From the NCBI RefSeq assembly GCF_900107215.1, contig NZ_FNPD01000013.1, positions 1-51,564 on the forward strand: a DNA stretch of 51,564 nucleotides. The letters are read 5' to 3'. Origin of the DNA: Acetomicrobium thermoterrenum DSM 13490. Lineage in GTDB: Bacteria; Synergistota; Synergistia; Synergistales; Acetomicrobiaceae. Positions 1-7,930 of the stretch are shown piece by piece. Within the stretch, counting starts at the first letter, position 1, and the number at the start of each line of letters is the position of its first letter. A model generated the notes under the pieces. It was not told the origin of the DNA, searched no databases, and was given only the letters and a program-made list of their open reading frames with translations. The translations under genes and the position numbers were made by a program.

Positions 1-93
1 GGTGTCCTGGAGATGACAGGGTAGATAGGCCGGAGGTGGAAGCCCCGAGAGGGGTGCAGCTGACCGGTACTAATACACCGAGGCCTTGTCCTT
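1..93 (+). rRNA. 23S rRNA, 3' end (partial)
   Basis: The first 93 bases match the conserved 3' end of bacterial 23S rRNA, including the GGTACTAATA run of the last helix and the closing GAGG-CTTG sequence. The 5' part lies outside the window. The 5S gene follows about 50 bp later, so this is the tail of a 16S-23S-5S operon. The exact 3' terminus is set by eye. Confidence 0.93.
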
Positions 94-146
94 AAATACT
101 TTTTTCCTCTTTCCCTAGCGATTTTTGAGTAAAGGTTTGAAGCAGG

Positions 147-265
147 CATATGGTGGCCATAGCGGAGGGGAAACACCCGGATCCATGCCGAACCCGGCAG
201 TTAAGCCCTCCAGCGCCGATGGTACTGCGGGGGGTACCCGTGGGAGAGTAGGTCGCTGCCATGTG
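147..265 (+). rRNA. 5S rRNA
   Basis: The sequence carries the 5S hallmarks: CCATGCCGAACCCGG near base 183, GCGCCGATGGTA near 212 and GAGAGTAGG near 244. The terminal stem pairs TGGTGGC (from 151) with GCTGCCA (to 262), and flanking GCAGGCAT/ATGTGCCTGC extends the pairing in the precursor. The ends are approximate to a few bases. No tRNA lies between 23S and 5S. Confidence 0.95.
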
Positions 266-308
266 CCTGCTTTATATTTTGCCTCCATGGTGAGGCGAAA
301 GAGGTGAA

Positions 309-343
309 AAAAGAAGACGAGAAGGGCTCGTCTTCTTTTTTTT
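309..343 (+). terminator. rRNA operon terminator
   Basis: An 11-bp perfect stem (AAGAAGACGAG at 311-321 with CTCGTCTTCTT at 327-337) with a 5-nt loop runs into a T tract ending at 343. It lies just downstream of the 5S gene and upstream of the permease, as expected for the intrinsic terminator of this rRNA operon. Confidence 0.88.
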
Positions 344-404
344 CGGGGGTGGATGTGATATAAAGTTTTGGATGAAATATATAATATAGGGGTGTTCCGT
401 TATT

Positions 405-1778
405 ATGATCAGAAGAAAAGCAATTTATGGCGTCAACGACGTTCCGCCCCCAGCTATATTGGTACTGGCGGGTGCTCAGCATGTACTGACTCTTTTTGGA
501 GCAACCACTCTTGTGCCGTTAATATTCGGTCCTGAGATGGGAATGACAAGAGCGGAGATAGGATTTTTTATTTCGTGCGTATATCTGGCCATGGGGATAG
601 CTACGTTGATACAAACGCATCCAAAGCTTGGCTCCGGCCTTCCGATCGTTCAGGGGTCAAGTTTCAGTTTCATTCCTCCTATAATGACTATTATCGGTAT
701 TTATAAGGCGATGGGTCCCAATGTGATCATGCAATATATTGGCGGTGCCCTAATAAGCGGCGGTTTGCTCCTGTCTTTTTTGGGATACAGCAAAATAGTT
801 GGATATATTAGGAAAGTTATAACCCCCATAGTTATCGGACCCACAATTATGGCTATAGGCTTTTCCCTTGCTCCCACTGCTGTACAGTTCAATGCCGCCA
901 ACTATTGGCCGGTGTCGTTATTGGTTGTATTTTTGATCTTTCTTTTCAGCCTCGTGACGAAAAATCAATACCTCAATATATTTTCTGTGTTGACTTCAAT
1001 AGTATTTACTTATCTTATTTGTTTATTCCTGTCAGTGACCGGTTTATTCGCTGCAGGGCATCCGGCATATATAGATCTCACTGAAGTTATCAGGGCTCCG
1101 TGGTTTAGGTTTACTGGAATTATGCCCTGGGGTGCGCCAAAGTTTAGCGTTGTAACATTTGGTACAGCTTTGGCCGGTTTCTTCGCGGTTATGATCGAGT
1201 CAATCGGAGATTATCACTCCTGTTCCTATGCCGCAGGGCTGGACGATCCCTCCTCTGAGACTATTAGCAGAGGTATCGGTGCCGAAGGGCTAAACTGTGC
1301 AATTTCGGGAATGCTGGGTGGTGTTGCAACGACATCATATACGGAAAATATCGGCTTGATTGGTTTGACTGGCGTGGCCTCCCGTTGGGTAGTGCGAACA
1401 GGTGCCATCTTGCTTATTCTTATGAGCACAATAGGAAAGCTCGGTGCTCTTGTTGCCACCATTCCCAGTCCGATAATTGGTGGAGCTTATATATCACTTT
1501 TTGGCGTAATAGGTGCTCTTGGAATCCAGGTTTTGATGAGGGCTGATATGGGAAGCCAGAGGAATGTTTTAATAGTTGGTTTTGCCTTCTTAATGGCCCT
1601 TGGACTTCCTGGATGGATAGAGCAGAACCACGCTATTTTTTCGACCTTAGGAGTTCTTGGAGAAGTAATATGGGCTATATTGAAGACACCGATGGCTGTA
1701 GCGGGCATTTGTGCAGCCATATGCGATAGCTTGATTCCCGGTACCGACGAGGAGCGGGGCATAGGCGTAAAAATATGA
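405..1778 (+). CDS. Nucleobase:cation symporter-2 family permease (xanthine/uracil type)
   Basis: This 457-residue polytopic membrane protein of the NCS2 family probably imports a purine or uracil across the inner membrane with a cation. The conserved family glutamate in the ESIGDY segment (E265) and the second substrate-site segment TENIGLIGLTG (E314, followed by VASR) are present. The TGVASR ending resembles xanthine/urate permeases more than uracil ones. The neighbouring XdhC and MobA-like genes also favour a purine. Start ATG 405 has AGGGGTG at 388-394; a TATAAT at 380-385 could be a -10, but no clear -35 is visible. No purine riboswitch fits in the short leader. The exact substrate cannot be read from sequence. 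Confidence 0.9.
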   Translation: MIRRKAIYGVNDVPPPAILVLAGAQHVLTLFGATTLVPLIFGPEMGMTRAEIGFFISCVYLAMGIATLIQTHPKLGSGLPIVQGSSFSFIPPIMTIIGIYKAMGPNVIMQYIGGALISGGLLLSFLGYSKIVGYIRKVITPIVIGPTIMAIGFSLAPTAVQFNAANYWPVSLLVVFLIFLFSLVTKNQYLNIFSVLTSIVFTYLICLFLSVTGLFAAGHPAYIDLTEVIRAPWFRFTGIMPWGAPKFSVVTFGTALAGFFAVMIESIGDYHSCSYAAGLDDPSSETISRGIGAEGLNCAISGMLGGVATTSYTENIGLIGLTGVASRWVVRTGAILLILMSTIGKLGALVATIPSPIIGGAYISLFGVIGALGIQVLMRADMGSQRNVLIVGFAFLMALGLPGWIEQNHAIFSTLGVLGEVIWAILKTPMAVAGICAAICDSLIPGTDEERGIGVKI

Positions 1779-1786
1779 TAAATGAC

Positions 1787-1816
1787 AAAAGAGGCGGGTT
1801 ATAACCCGCCTCTTTT
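1787..1816 (+). terminator. Terminator after the permease gene
   Basis: A perfect 30-bp palindrome has its left arm AAAAGAGGCGGGTTA at 1787-1801 and its complement at 1802-1816. It is A-rich on one side and T-rich on the other, so it could work in both directions. It ends only 3 bp before the first possible start codon of the next gene on the same strand. Confidence 0.85.
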
Positions 1817-1836
1817 ATATGCGAGGTGTAATTTAT

Positions 1837-2457
1837 TTGATCAAGGCAATCCTTTTGGCTGCCGGCGAAGGACGGCGTTTGGGTTACGAGAAGATGTCAA
1901 GACCTATTTTGGGCAAACCAATCATATTTTGGACATTAGATTTAATCCGCGCCTCTGGTTTTGATCCAAAAGATATAGTGGTCGTAATAGGCTATGACGG
2001 AGATAAGCTGAAGAAGGAATTATCGAAGTATGGCGTTCGATTGAATATTGTAGAAAATCCCGATTACAGAAAAGAGATGTTCTCTTCGATAAAAACGGGA
2101 ATATTGTCTTTGTCAAAAGATATAGAAAATGTCCTAATAGCCTTAGGCGATCAACCTTTAGTCAAGCCCGCTACGATAAAGGCCATTTTATCCGAAAGAC
2201 ACCCCTTAAAGGTGGTTCAGCCCGTTTTTAACGGAAAAAGGAGTCATCCGATTCTGATCCCAAAGCCCATAGTTGAAACAATACACTCCGCCTCTTTGGA
2301 TCACACATTAAAGGATCTCATGCCGCCACCGGAAGAAAGAATCTTGGTGCCCGTGGATGACGAGGGAGTATGTATTGACATAGACACCTTCGAGGACCTT
2401 AAGCTGGCGGAGAGCATCTTAAAGATCAGACATCAAGAGGCTGACGCAGGCCCTTAA
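1837..2457 (+). CDS. MobA/MocA-like nucleotidyltransferase (molybdenum cofactor cytidylyl- or guanylyltransferase family)
   Basis: The N-terminal LAAGEGRRLG signature with a following lysine and the LGDQP metal-site motif (residues 103-107) place this about 206-residue protein in the MobA-like NTP-transferase family. In molybdenum hydroxylase clusters such proteins (MocA/MobA type) attach CMP or GMP to molybdopterin. The TTG start at 1837 is chosen because GAGGTG at 1823-1828 gives an 8-nt spacing. An in-frame ATG at 1819 lacks a ribosome binding site and abuts the terminator hairpin. Its last 32 bases overlap convergently with xdhC. Expression probably depends on read-through past the hairpin or on a promoter inside the permease gene. 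The transferred nucleotide is not determined. Confidence 0.82.
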   Translation: MIKAILLAAGEGRRLGYEKMSRPILGKPIIFWTLDLIRASGFDPKDIVVVIGYDGDKLKKELSKYGVRLNIVENPDYRKEMFSSIKTGILSLSKDIENVLIALGDQPLVKPATIKAILSERHPLKVVQPVFNGKRSHPILIPKPIVETIHSASLDHTLKDLMPPPEERILVPVDDEGVCIDIDTFEDLKLAESILKIRHQEADAGP

Positions 2458-3238
2458 CGTTTGCTCCGTTATCGACAGCAATGATTTCAGCCATAACAGA
2501 TATAGCGATTTCTTCAGGCGTTTCTGCCTTGATGGGAAGTCCAATGGGTGCATATAATCTGTCGACCAGCTCTTTGGAAACCCCCATTTTAAGCAGGTTT
2601 TCTTTCATCACGGCTATCTTGCGCTTGGAGCCTATCACTCCTATGTAGCAAGCGGTCTTTCCGTCGAGATTGCGGATGACCTCTGTGTCAAGAGAGTGCC
2701 CTCTGGTTACAACGACGACATGTGTTAGTTTGTGAAATGACAGATATCTTTCGAAGGCCTCATCGAGCGGGCAGGCAATTGTTTGTGCCCAAGGGACGTT
2801 ATCTGGATTTGCGAATTCCTCTCTTTCGTCCCACAAGGTTACTGAATAATTTAGAAAACTAGCGACCCGGGCTATGGCTTTTCCTACATGTCCGGCTCCA
2901 AAAATAATGAGTTCTTTTTTCCTTCCTATAAGTTCAAGAAATACTGTCGTTTTACCGCCACAGGCGGCTTTTGGGTCATCTGCCTCTGTGGCCGTAAATT
3001 CTTCGCTGTAAAGAGCAGTTGTTTTGTCCTCACGGAACAACCTCAATGCTTCCTGTATAATGTGATATTCCAATACGCCTCCGCCTATGGTCCCAACTAT
3101 CGATCCGTCTTCCCAAACCAGCATCTTTGATCCGACGCTTCTTGGCGTCGAACCTTCTTCGTCTATTATTGTGCATAATACACATTTTTTCCCCGTCTCA
3201 AGGGATTTCTTAAGAGATTCGATGATTGCCAGATCCAT
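2426..3238 (-). CDS. xdhC: XdhC-family molybdenum hydroxylase maturation factor
   Basis: This 270-residue protein has the XdhC/CoxI N-terminal domain (EGSTPRSVGSKM around residues 28-39, then GTIGGGVLE). Its C-terminal Rossmann domain starts at LIIFGAGHVGKAIA, with VTRGHSLD and GVIGSKRK motifs downstream. Family members bind the molybdenum cofactor, help insert the terminal sulfur and deliver cofactor to xanthine dehydrogenase-like enzymes. The start ATG has a strong GGAGG site. It is divergent from the MoeA-like gene and convergent with the MobA-like gene. No xanthine dehydrogenase subunit is present in the window, so the client enzyme must be elsewhere. Confidence 0.9.
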   Translation of the reverse strand: MDLAIIESLKKSLETGKKCVLCTIIDEEGSTPRSVGSKMLVWEDGSIVGTIGGGVLEYHIIQEALRLFREDKTTALYSEEFTATEADDPKAACGGKTTVFLELIGRKKELIIFGAGHVGKAIARVASFLNYSVTLWDEREEFANPDNVPWAQTIACPLDEAFERYLSFHKLTHVVVVTRGHSLDTEVIRNLDGKTACYIGVIGSKRKIAVMKENLLKMGVSKELVDRLYAPIGLPIKAETPEEIAISVMAEIIAVDNGANVKGLRQPLDV

Positions 3239-3270
3239 TTTGATTACCTCCTCCAGTTGTGTTTCGTTTT

Positions 3271-3299
3271 ATTATAAAATATACACATAGTCTGACTAT
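3271..3299 (-). promoter_or_regulatory. xdhC promoter region with a 13-nt palindrome
   Basis: On the minus strand TATAAT (3271-3276) is a good -10 for xdhC. Just upstream lies the perfect palindrome ATAGTC-T-GACTAT (3287-3299), roughly where the -35 would be and between two divergent genes. This suggests a regulator site controlling one or both directions. The regulator is not identified. Confidence 0.45.
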
Positions 3300-3352
3300 A
3301 GACAAAGACGTGATTGCGAAGCGAAAAACGGTCGATAGGGAGGATTTTGAAA

Positions 3353-4375
3353 GTGCGCAAAAAAATTGTAGATTTGAACCAAGCAATAAATCATATTTTA
3401 TCTCATGACTTGACGAAAATAGATGTGGATATGGGTTATAAGGGGCCTCGTTTCAAGAAAGGACATGTCATCAAAGAAGAGGACATAGAGATTTTAAGGT
3501 CTATGGGCAAAGAACATTTAACTATTCTGGAATTAGAAGAAGATGAAGTGCATGAAGACGATGCTGCTTTAGCTTTAGGGTCGGCAATATGCGGAAAGGG
3601 ATTGAAATTAACAGCCCCAAGCGAGGGAAGGTGTAATTTAATAGCCGACTTCAGAGGGCTTCTTTACTTCGATCCCAATAAAGTTAATATGATAAATAAC
3701 GATCCAGACTGGGTGGTAGTCACTTTATATCCCTACACGATGGTGGAACCGGGAGACATGGTGGCGGGTTTTAGGATTTTGCCACTTGCCGTTAAGAGAG
3801 CGCAACTTGAAAGGGCTCTGCGTGTAGGGGCTACATTTGAGGTTAGGGCCTACAACCCTCTCAAGGTCGGATTGGTAACGACTGGAGGGGAAATAAAAGG
3901 CGGAATAATAAAGGATGCCTTCAGGCCTAAACTTGAAAGAAAAGTAGCTTATTTCGGAGGGAGTTTACTGGGACAAAGCATCGCAGGAGATGACCTATAC
4001 GAGATTGTAGAAGCAATACGCAACTTTTTAAATAGTGGAGCAGATTTGATCATCTGCACAGGGGGCATGAGCGTCGATGCCGATGATAATACCCCGCGAG
4101 CCATTGCACAAGCCTGCGACGAGGTAAAATTCAAGGGTATACCTGTATTGCCAGGCTCAATGCTTATGGTGGGAATGAAGGGAGAAAAGGTCATCATAGG
4201 AGCGCCTGCGTGTGTCGTCCACGATGAATGGACCAGTCTGGACCTGGTTTTACCTAGGATATTTGCCGGACTGATTCCAACCTTCGAGGAGATCTCGAGG
4301 TTTGGCATAGGTGGCTTGTGCAGGCGTTGCTCGACATGTTCCTTTCCTAATTGTTCTTTTGGGGTCAAATGTTGA
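3353..4375 (+). CDS. MoeA-like molybdopterin-binding protein with C-terminal cysteine tail
   Basis: This 340-residue protein contains the molybdopterin-binding fold, shown by the TGGMSVD motif (T236-D242) followed by DNTP. MoeA-like domains bind molybdopterin and take part in metal insertion. The last 20 residues form a cysteine cluster (CRRC-x2-C, then NC and KC), which could hold a metal or Fe-S site. GTG 3353 is preferred because AGGGAGG at 3337-3343 gives a 9-nt spacing; upstream TTG codons at 3314 and 3347 are less well placed. Proteins of this shape occur with selenium-dependent molybdenum hydroxylase genes, which matches the nearby xdhC and MobA-like genes. The exact reaction is not shown. 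Confidence 0.75.
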   Translation: MRKKIVDLNQAINHILSHDLTKIDVDMGYKGPRFKKGHVIKEEDIEILRSMGKEHLTILELEEDEVHEDDAALALGSAICGKGLKLTAPSEGRCNLIADFRGLLYFDPNKVNMINNDPDWVVVTLYPYTMVEPGDMVAGFRILPLAVKRAQLERALRVGATFEVRAYNPLKVGLVTTGGEIKGGIIKDAFRPKLERKVAYFGGSLLGQSIAGDDLYEIVEAIRNFLNSGADLIICTGGMSVDADDNTPRAIAQACDEVKFKGIPVLPGSMLMVGMKGEKVIIGAPACVVHDEWTSLDLVLPRIFAGLIPTFEEISRFGIGGLCRRCSTCSFPNCSFGVKC

Positions 4376-4376
4376 A

Positions 4377-4817
4377 ATGTTGAATCGAGAATATGTAAAG
4401 AAAACGTTAAAAACTTTTGGCATAAGGCCCACAAAAGCGAGAATTCTCATTTGCGAAGCGCTAATGATGGCAGGGCAACCCGTATCGCACGGTGATCTAC
4501 AGACAAACGTTTTTTTAAGTGAGATTAACAGGGTTACATTGTACAGATCTTTAAACGTCTTAGTTGAAGCGGGCATAGTGCATAAGGTGCTTGGCATAGA
4601 TGGTCGATGGTACTTTTGCATTCATGAACTTGGCGAACCGGGATGCCCCGGAGATCACCCCCATTTTTATTGCCTAAAGTGCGGGAAAATGAAATGCTTG
4701 AAAGGAGACAAGCTTCCCTTTGTGGAAGTTCCTCCGGGGTATCATGTCGAAGGAAAGCAACTTTTGGTTTACGGGATATGCGAGAAATGCTTTAAGGAAA
4801 CCAAAGAGATTAATTGA
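4377..4817 (+). CDS. Fur-family transcriptional regulator
   Basis: This 146-residue protein has an N-terminal winged helix (GIRPTKARILICEAL, then VTLYRSLNVLVEAGIV) and a C-terminal dimerisation domain. Two CxxC pairs (C99/C102 and C135/C138) form the structural zinc site of the Fur/Zur/PerR family. ATG 4377 is chosen because it follows the upstream stop by 1 nt, implying translational coupling to the MoeA-like gene. Longer upstream readings overlap that gene. Which metal or signal it senses cannot be assigned. Coupling to molybdenum cofactor genes is unusual and may point to a Zn, Fe or peroxide input to this locus. Confidence 0.85.
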   Translation: MLNREYVKKTLKTFGIRPTKARILICEALMMAGQPVSHGDLQTNVFLSEINRVTLYRSLNVLVEAGIVHKVLGIDGRWYFCIHELGEPGCPGDHPHFYCLKCGKMKCLKGDKLPFVEVPPGYHVEGKQLLVYGICEKCFKETKEIN

Positions 4818-5040
4818 TGGAAAGCAACACAACGTCTCCCGACAAGATGGGGGTCTTTGGGGTTTTCCTCAATCGCTTCTACGAGTGATAAATTTTCATA
4901 TGCAGTGACGACCTTTAATTTTCCTTTTATTTCGTAATAGTCGTATCCCGAATTTAATCTGCAACGTTTGCTTCGATATGGCTAGGAGAAAGAAAGAAGA
5001 GGAGGGCCATAAACAGTGACATAATTTGCACTTTCGTCAT
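4810..5040 (-). pseudogene. Broken gene for a small exported protein (two frameshifts)
   Basis: Downstream of the sirtuin, an ATG at 5040 with AGGAAGTG just upstream opens a 28-codon frame that looks like a signal peptide (MTKVQIMSLFMALLFFLSPS, then HIEANVAD) and stops at 4954. Protein-like sequence continues in a second frame (GYDYYEIKGKLKVVTAYENL) and then in a third frame ending LSGDVVLLSIN with TAA at 4810-4812. The second shift falls at a run of five C. Joined, the frames would give a secreted protein of about 76 residues ending beside the fur stop. It is a decayed gene or carries sequencing errors; family unknown. Confidence 0.5.
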
Positions 5041-5052
5041 GTTAGACACTTC

Positions 5053-5808
5053 CTAATTGTGTTTTAGATGTTCGTCAATAGATTTGAAGAATGCATCAAT
5101 GTCCTCGTCGGCTACCAGGTCTACCTTGTCCATTGGAAGATAGGCGGTGGAAAAATCACCCTTGTTTACTATTACTATACTCCCCTTACATTCGGCTGGA
5201 ATCAGAGCCGCGGGAGTAACCACAAGGGATGAGCCGACAACGAAGAATAGGTCGCTTTCCCTCGCGAGCTCAATGCATTTGTCAAGGTATTTAACGGGCT
5301 CTCCGAAAAAGACAATGTCCGGTTTTATTACTCCTCCACAACTATCACAGTGGGGGATTTCTTCTTCCATGGTTTTCTTAAAACTTTCTTCGTAATTAAA
5401 TTTTTTACCGCATTTGAGACAATAACTTTCCCATACGCCTCCGTGTATTTCGTAAACTTTTTTTGCCCCGGCCCTTTGATGGAGGGAATCGATGTTTTGG
5501 GTAATTATGCCTATTAATTTCCCTTTTTCCTCTAGCTTTGCGAAGAAATAATGTGCGAAGGTCGGTTTTATCTGTTGAAGGGCTTTCAAAAACTCCTTGT
5601 GAAATTTATAAAAAAGCGAGGGGTCACGATGAAAATAGGATATGTCAAATATCCTCTCCGGGTTATCTATACCGGCCGTGCGATACAACCCCTTTGGCCC
5701 ACGGAAATCGGGGATTCCGGCATTTGTGGATATGCCTGCTCCGCTAAGCAGACATATTTTTTGTGCCTTTTTTATCATGTCTGCGCACTTTGCTGCCAGG
5801 TCATGCAT
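5053..5808 (-). CDS. cobB: Sirtuin-type NAD-dependent protein deacylase
   Basis: This 251-residue protein has the sirtuin core: GAGISTNAGIPDFRG (residues 23-37), TQNID (103-107), catalytic histidine H122 in EIHGG and a zinc ribbon with C130/C133 and C154/C157. It removes acetyl or other acyl groups from lysines using NAD and would act in the cytoplasm, for example on acetyl-CoA-related enzymes. ATG 5808 is chosen because AGGAGGTG lies 6 nt upstream; the frame stays open upstream for 25 more codons without a ribosome binding site. It is divergent from the flavoprotein gene at 5951. The broken small ORF follows at its 3' end and was probably co-transcribed. Confidence 0.93.
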   Translation of the reverse strand: MHDLAAKCADMIKKAQKICLLSGAGISTNAGIPDFRGPKGLYRTAGIDNPERIFDISYFHRDPSLFYKFHKEFLKALQQIKPTFAHYFFAKLEEKGKLIGIITQNIDSLHQRAGAKKVYEIHGGVWESYCLKCGKKFNYEESFKKTMEEEIPHCDSCGGVIKPDIVFFGEPVKYLDKCIELARESDLFFVVGSSLVVTPAALIPAECKGSIVIVNKGDFSTAYLPMDKVDLVADEDIDAFFKSIDEHLKHN

Positions 5809-5950
5809 CAGCTTCACCTCCTGCAACTTTTTGACTCGCATAAATCCCTTATATACTTTATCATTATCAGAGGATATTTTCATCCTCCACTTCTGGTAAG
5901 TTTTTTAAAATATCAAATAGCCGTCTTAAAGTTATGATGGAGGGATGAGT

Positions 5951-7360
5951 GTGGGAAATTATTACGATGTTATTGTGGTGGGAGCAGGTCCGGCCGGACT
6001 TTTTGCTGCCCTTGAGTTGGCGAACAGAGGAATAAGTGTGGCTTTAATAGACAAAGGAAAGACGCTTGACGAGAGAAAGTGTCCGTTGAAAATGGGCATA
6101 GTTCGAACCTGTGCTCATTGCAATTCCTGTAGCCTGATGTGTGGGTGGGGAGGCGCAGGAGCCTTTAGCGATGGTAAATTAACGTTGACCCCTCACTTTG
6201 GAGGAAATTTAGAGAAATACATCGGTAAGGAAAGGCTTCTTGCCTTGCTCGACGAAGTAGATTCCATTTGGAGGGAATATGGAGCAGATTCCGCACCTTT
6301 GTTCGAACCGGATCCGGAATTTGCTTCTAAGGTTATCAGAAAAGCCCGTGTGGCTGGTTTGCATGTCATTCCTGCGAAGATACGGCACATAGGCACAGAT
6401 CGCACGAAGGAAGTGTTGCGCAATATATATTGCAAATTGCGCGATAAAGTTCACATATTGATGAACACCGAAGTAAAGAGGGTACTGATTGCTAACGGAG
6501 CAGTGGCTGGCGTTGAACTTTCAAGCGGCGAGAAGCTTAACGCAAAATTTGTCTTGCTGGCCCCAGGAAGGGAAGGAGCGCCTTGGATGGAACGGACGAG
6601 CAAAGAGCTTGGCCTTCAAGTAGACTCCCTTCCCGTCGACGTAGGCGTGAGGGTAGAAATTCCTGCCGAGTTGGCCGAGGAGTTGACGGAACAGTTCTAC
6701 GAAGTTAAGGCAATCTACAATTCCCCGACTTTTGACGATCAGGTTAGGACCTTTTGTATGTGTCCCCACGGAGAAGTCGTTACGGAGTTTCAGTCCGATG
6801 GTGGCGTCGTTACCGTGAATGGCCACAGCTTCAGAGACAAAAGCACGGACAACACTAACTTTGCCATACTTGTTAGCACTAATTTCACAGAACCCTTCCA
6901 CGATCCCAATGGTTATGGTGTTCATATTGCAAGACTGGCGAACATGCTTGGCGGTTCGGTGTTGGTGCAGCGATTGGGCGATCTTAAACTGGGCAGACGA
7001 TCGACTCGTTCGAGAATTGAACGGGGCTTGGTGAAACCGACATTAGTGGAAGCCGAGCCGGGGGATTTATCCTTTGCCCTTCCATACAGACATTTAAAGG
7101 ACATTTTAGAAATGCTTGAGGCTTTGGAGTCGATCATACCCCATGTGAACGATAAATATACCTTGTTATATGGTATTGAGGTCAAATTCTATAGTTTGAA
7201 GCTTTCCTTAAACGAGAAACTGCAAACCTCGATAAAAGGCTTATATGCGGCTGGAGACGGAGCGGGTGTTACCAGGGGGGTCATACAGGCTGCGGCCAGC
7301 GGTTTGGTGTCCGCCAGGAGTATGCTTGAAGAGATTCATGAAACGATTTCAAAAAACTAG
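5951..7360 (+). CDS. COG2509-type FAD-dependent dehydrogenase
   Basis: This protein of about 469 residues starts with a Rossmann FAD motif (VVGAGPAGLFAALELANRG) and ends with a second FAD segment (GLYAAGDGAGVTRGVIQAA). Close after the N-terminus comes a cysteine group (a single Cys, then C-x2-C-x2-C-x3-C) ahead of GWGGAGAFSDGKL, the family hallmark. The family is widespread in anaerobes and its substrate is unknown. GTG 5951 is preferred because GGAGGG (5939-5944) gives a 6-nt spacing; ATG 5945 is in frame but directly abuts the Shine-Dalgarno sequence. Ferritin follows after about 50 bp, so a redox or iron role is possible but not proven. Confidence 0.82.
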   Translation: MGNYYDVIVVGAGPAGLFAALELANRGISVALIDKGKTLDERKCPLKMGIVRTCAHCNSCSLMCGWGGAGAFSDGKLTLTPHFGGNLEKYIGKERLLALLDEVDSIWREYGADSAPLFEPDPEFASKVIRKARVAGLHVIPAKIRHIGTDRTKEVLRNIYCKLRDKVHILMNTEVKRVLIANGAVAGVELSSGEKLNAKFVLLAPGREGAPWMERTSKELGLQVDSLPVDVGVRVEIPAELAEELTEQFYEVKAIYNSPTFDDQVRTFCMCPHGEVVTEFQSDGGVVTVNGHSFRDKSTDNTNFAILVSTNFTEPFHDPNGYGVHIARLANMLGGSVLVQRLGDLKLGRRSTRSRIERGLVKPTLVEAEPGDLSFALPYRHLKDILEMLEALESIIPHVNDKYTLLYGIEVKFYSLKLSLNEKLQTSIKGLYAAGDGAGVTRGVIQAAASGLVSARSMLEEIHETISKN

Positions 7361-7412
7361 CGAAATTGCTGTATAATAATATATGTTAAATATGAATACA
7401 GGGGTGATAATT

Positions 7413-7904
7413 ATGTTGGATCGCAAGTTGCTCAAAATGCTTAACGAACAACTAAACAGAGAGATATATTCAGGTTATTTGTACTGGTCAATGGCTTCCT
7501 GGTTTGATGCCAACAATTTAAAGGGTTTTGCCCACTGGATGAAAAAACAGGCCGAGGAAGAGATAGATCATGCAAAGAAATTCTATGAATATATAAACGA
7601 CAGGAGCGAAAAGGTCGAGATGTTGCCTGTTGAAGCTCCAAAGTCCTCGTGGAGTTCGCCTTTGGAGGTATTTGAAGACACCTTCGACCACGAACAAAAA
7701 GTAACTGAAATGATCAACAGTTTGGTAGATGCAGCGAGGGAAGCTAACGACCATGCAACTTTCGAATTCCTTCAATGGTTTGTCAAGGAACAGGTCGAAG
7801 AAGAGGCCAATGCCGAAGAGATAGTCCAAAAGCTGCGCTTCACCGGAGATTCTCCAAGCGTTATATTCATGTTGGATCAGGCGCTGGGATCTCGGGAGGA
7901 TTAG
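7413..7904 (+). CDS. ftn: Ferritin (non-haem iron storage)
   Basis: This 163-residue four-helix protein carries all bacterial ferritin ferroxidase ligands at their usual positions: E17, E50, H53, E94, Q127 and E130. It oxidises Fe(II) and stores the product in a 24-subunit shell. ATG 7413 is chosen because GGGGTGA (7401-7407) precedes it; an in-frame ATG 10 codons upstream lacks a ribosome binding site. TATAAT at 7372-7377 may be the -10 of its own promoter. The flavin-reductase-like gene follows after 26 bp. The two may work together, with a flavoprotein helping to mobilise iron, but that is inference. Confidence 0.93.
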   Translation: MLDRKLLKMLNEQLNREIYSGYLYWSMASWFDANNLKGFAHWMKKQAEEEIDHAKKFYEYINDRSEKVEMLPVEAPKSSWSSPLEVFEDTFDHEQKVTEMINSLVDAAREANDHATFEFLQWFVKEQVEEEANAEEIVQKLRFTGDSPSVIFMLDQALGSRED

Positions 7905-7930
7905 TTGAGTCTTGTAAAGGAGGCAGGCCT

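Noticed and set aside
345..404. Purine riboswitch before the nucleobase permease
   Set aside because: The leader is too short after the rRNA terminator and shows no aptamer-like helices.
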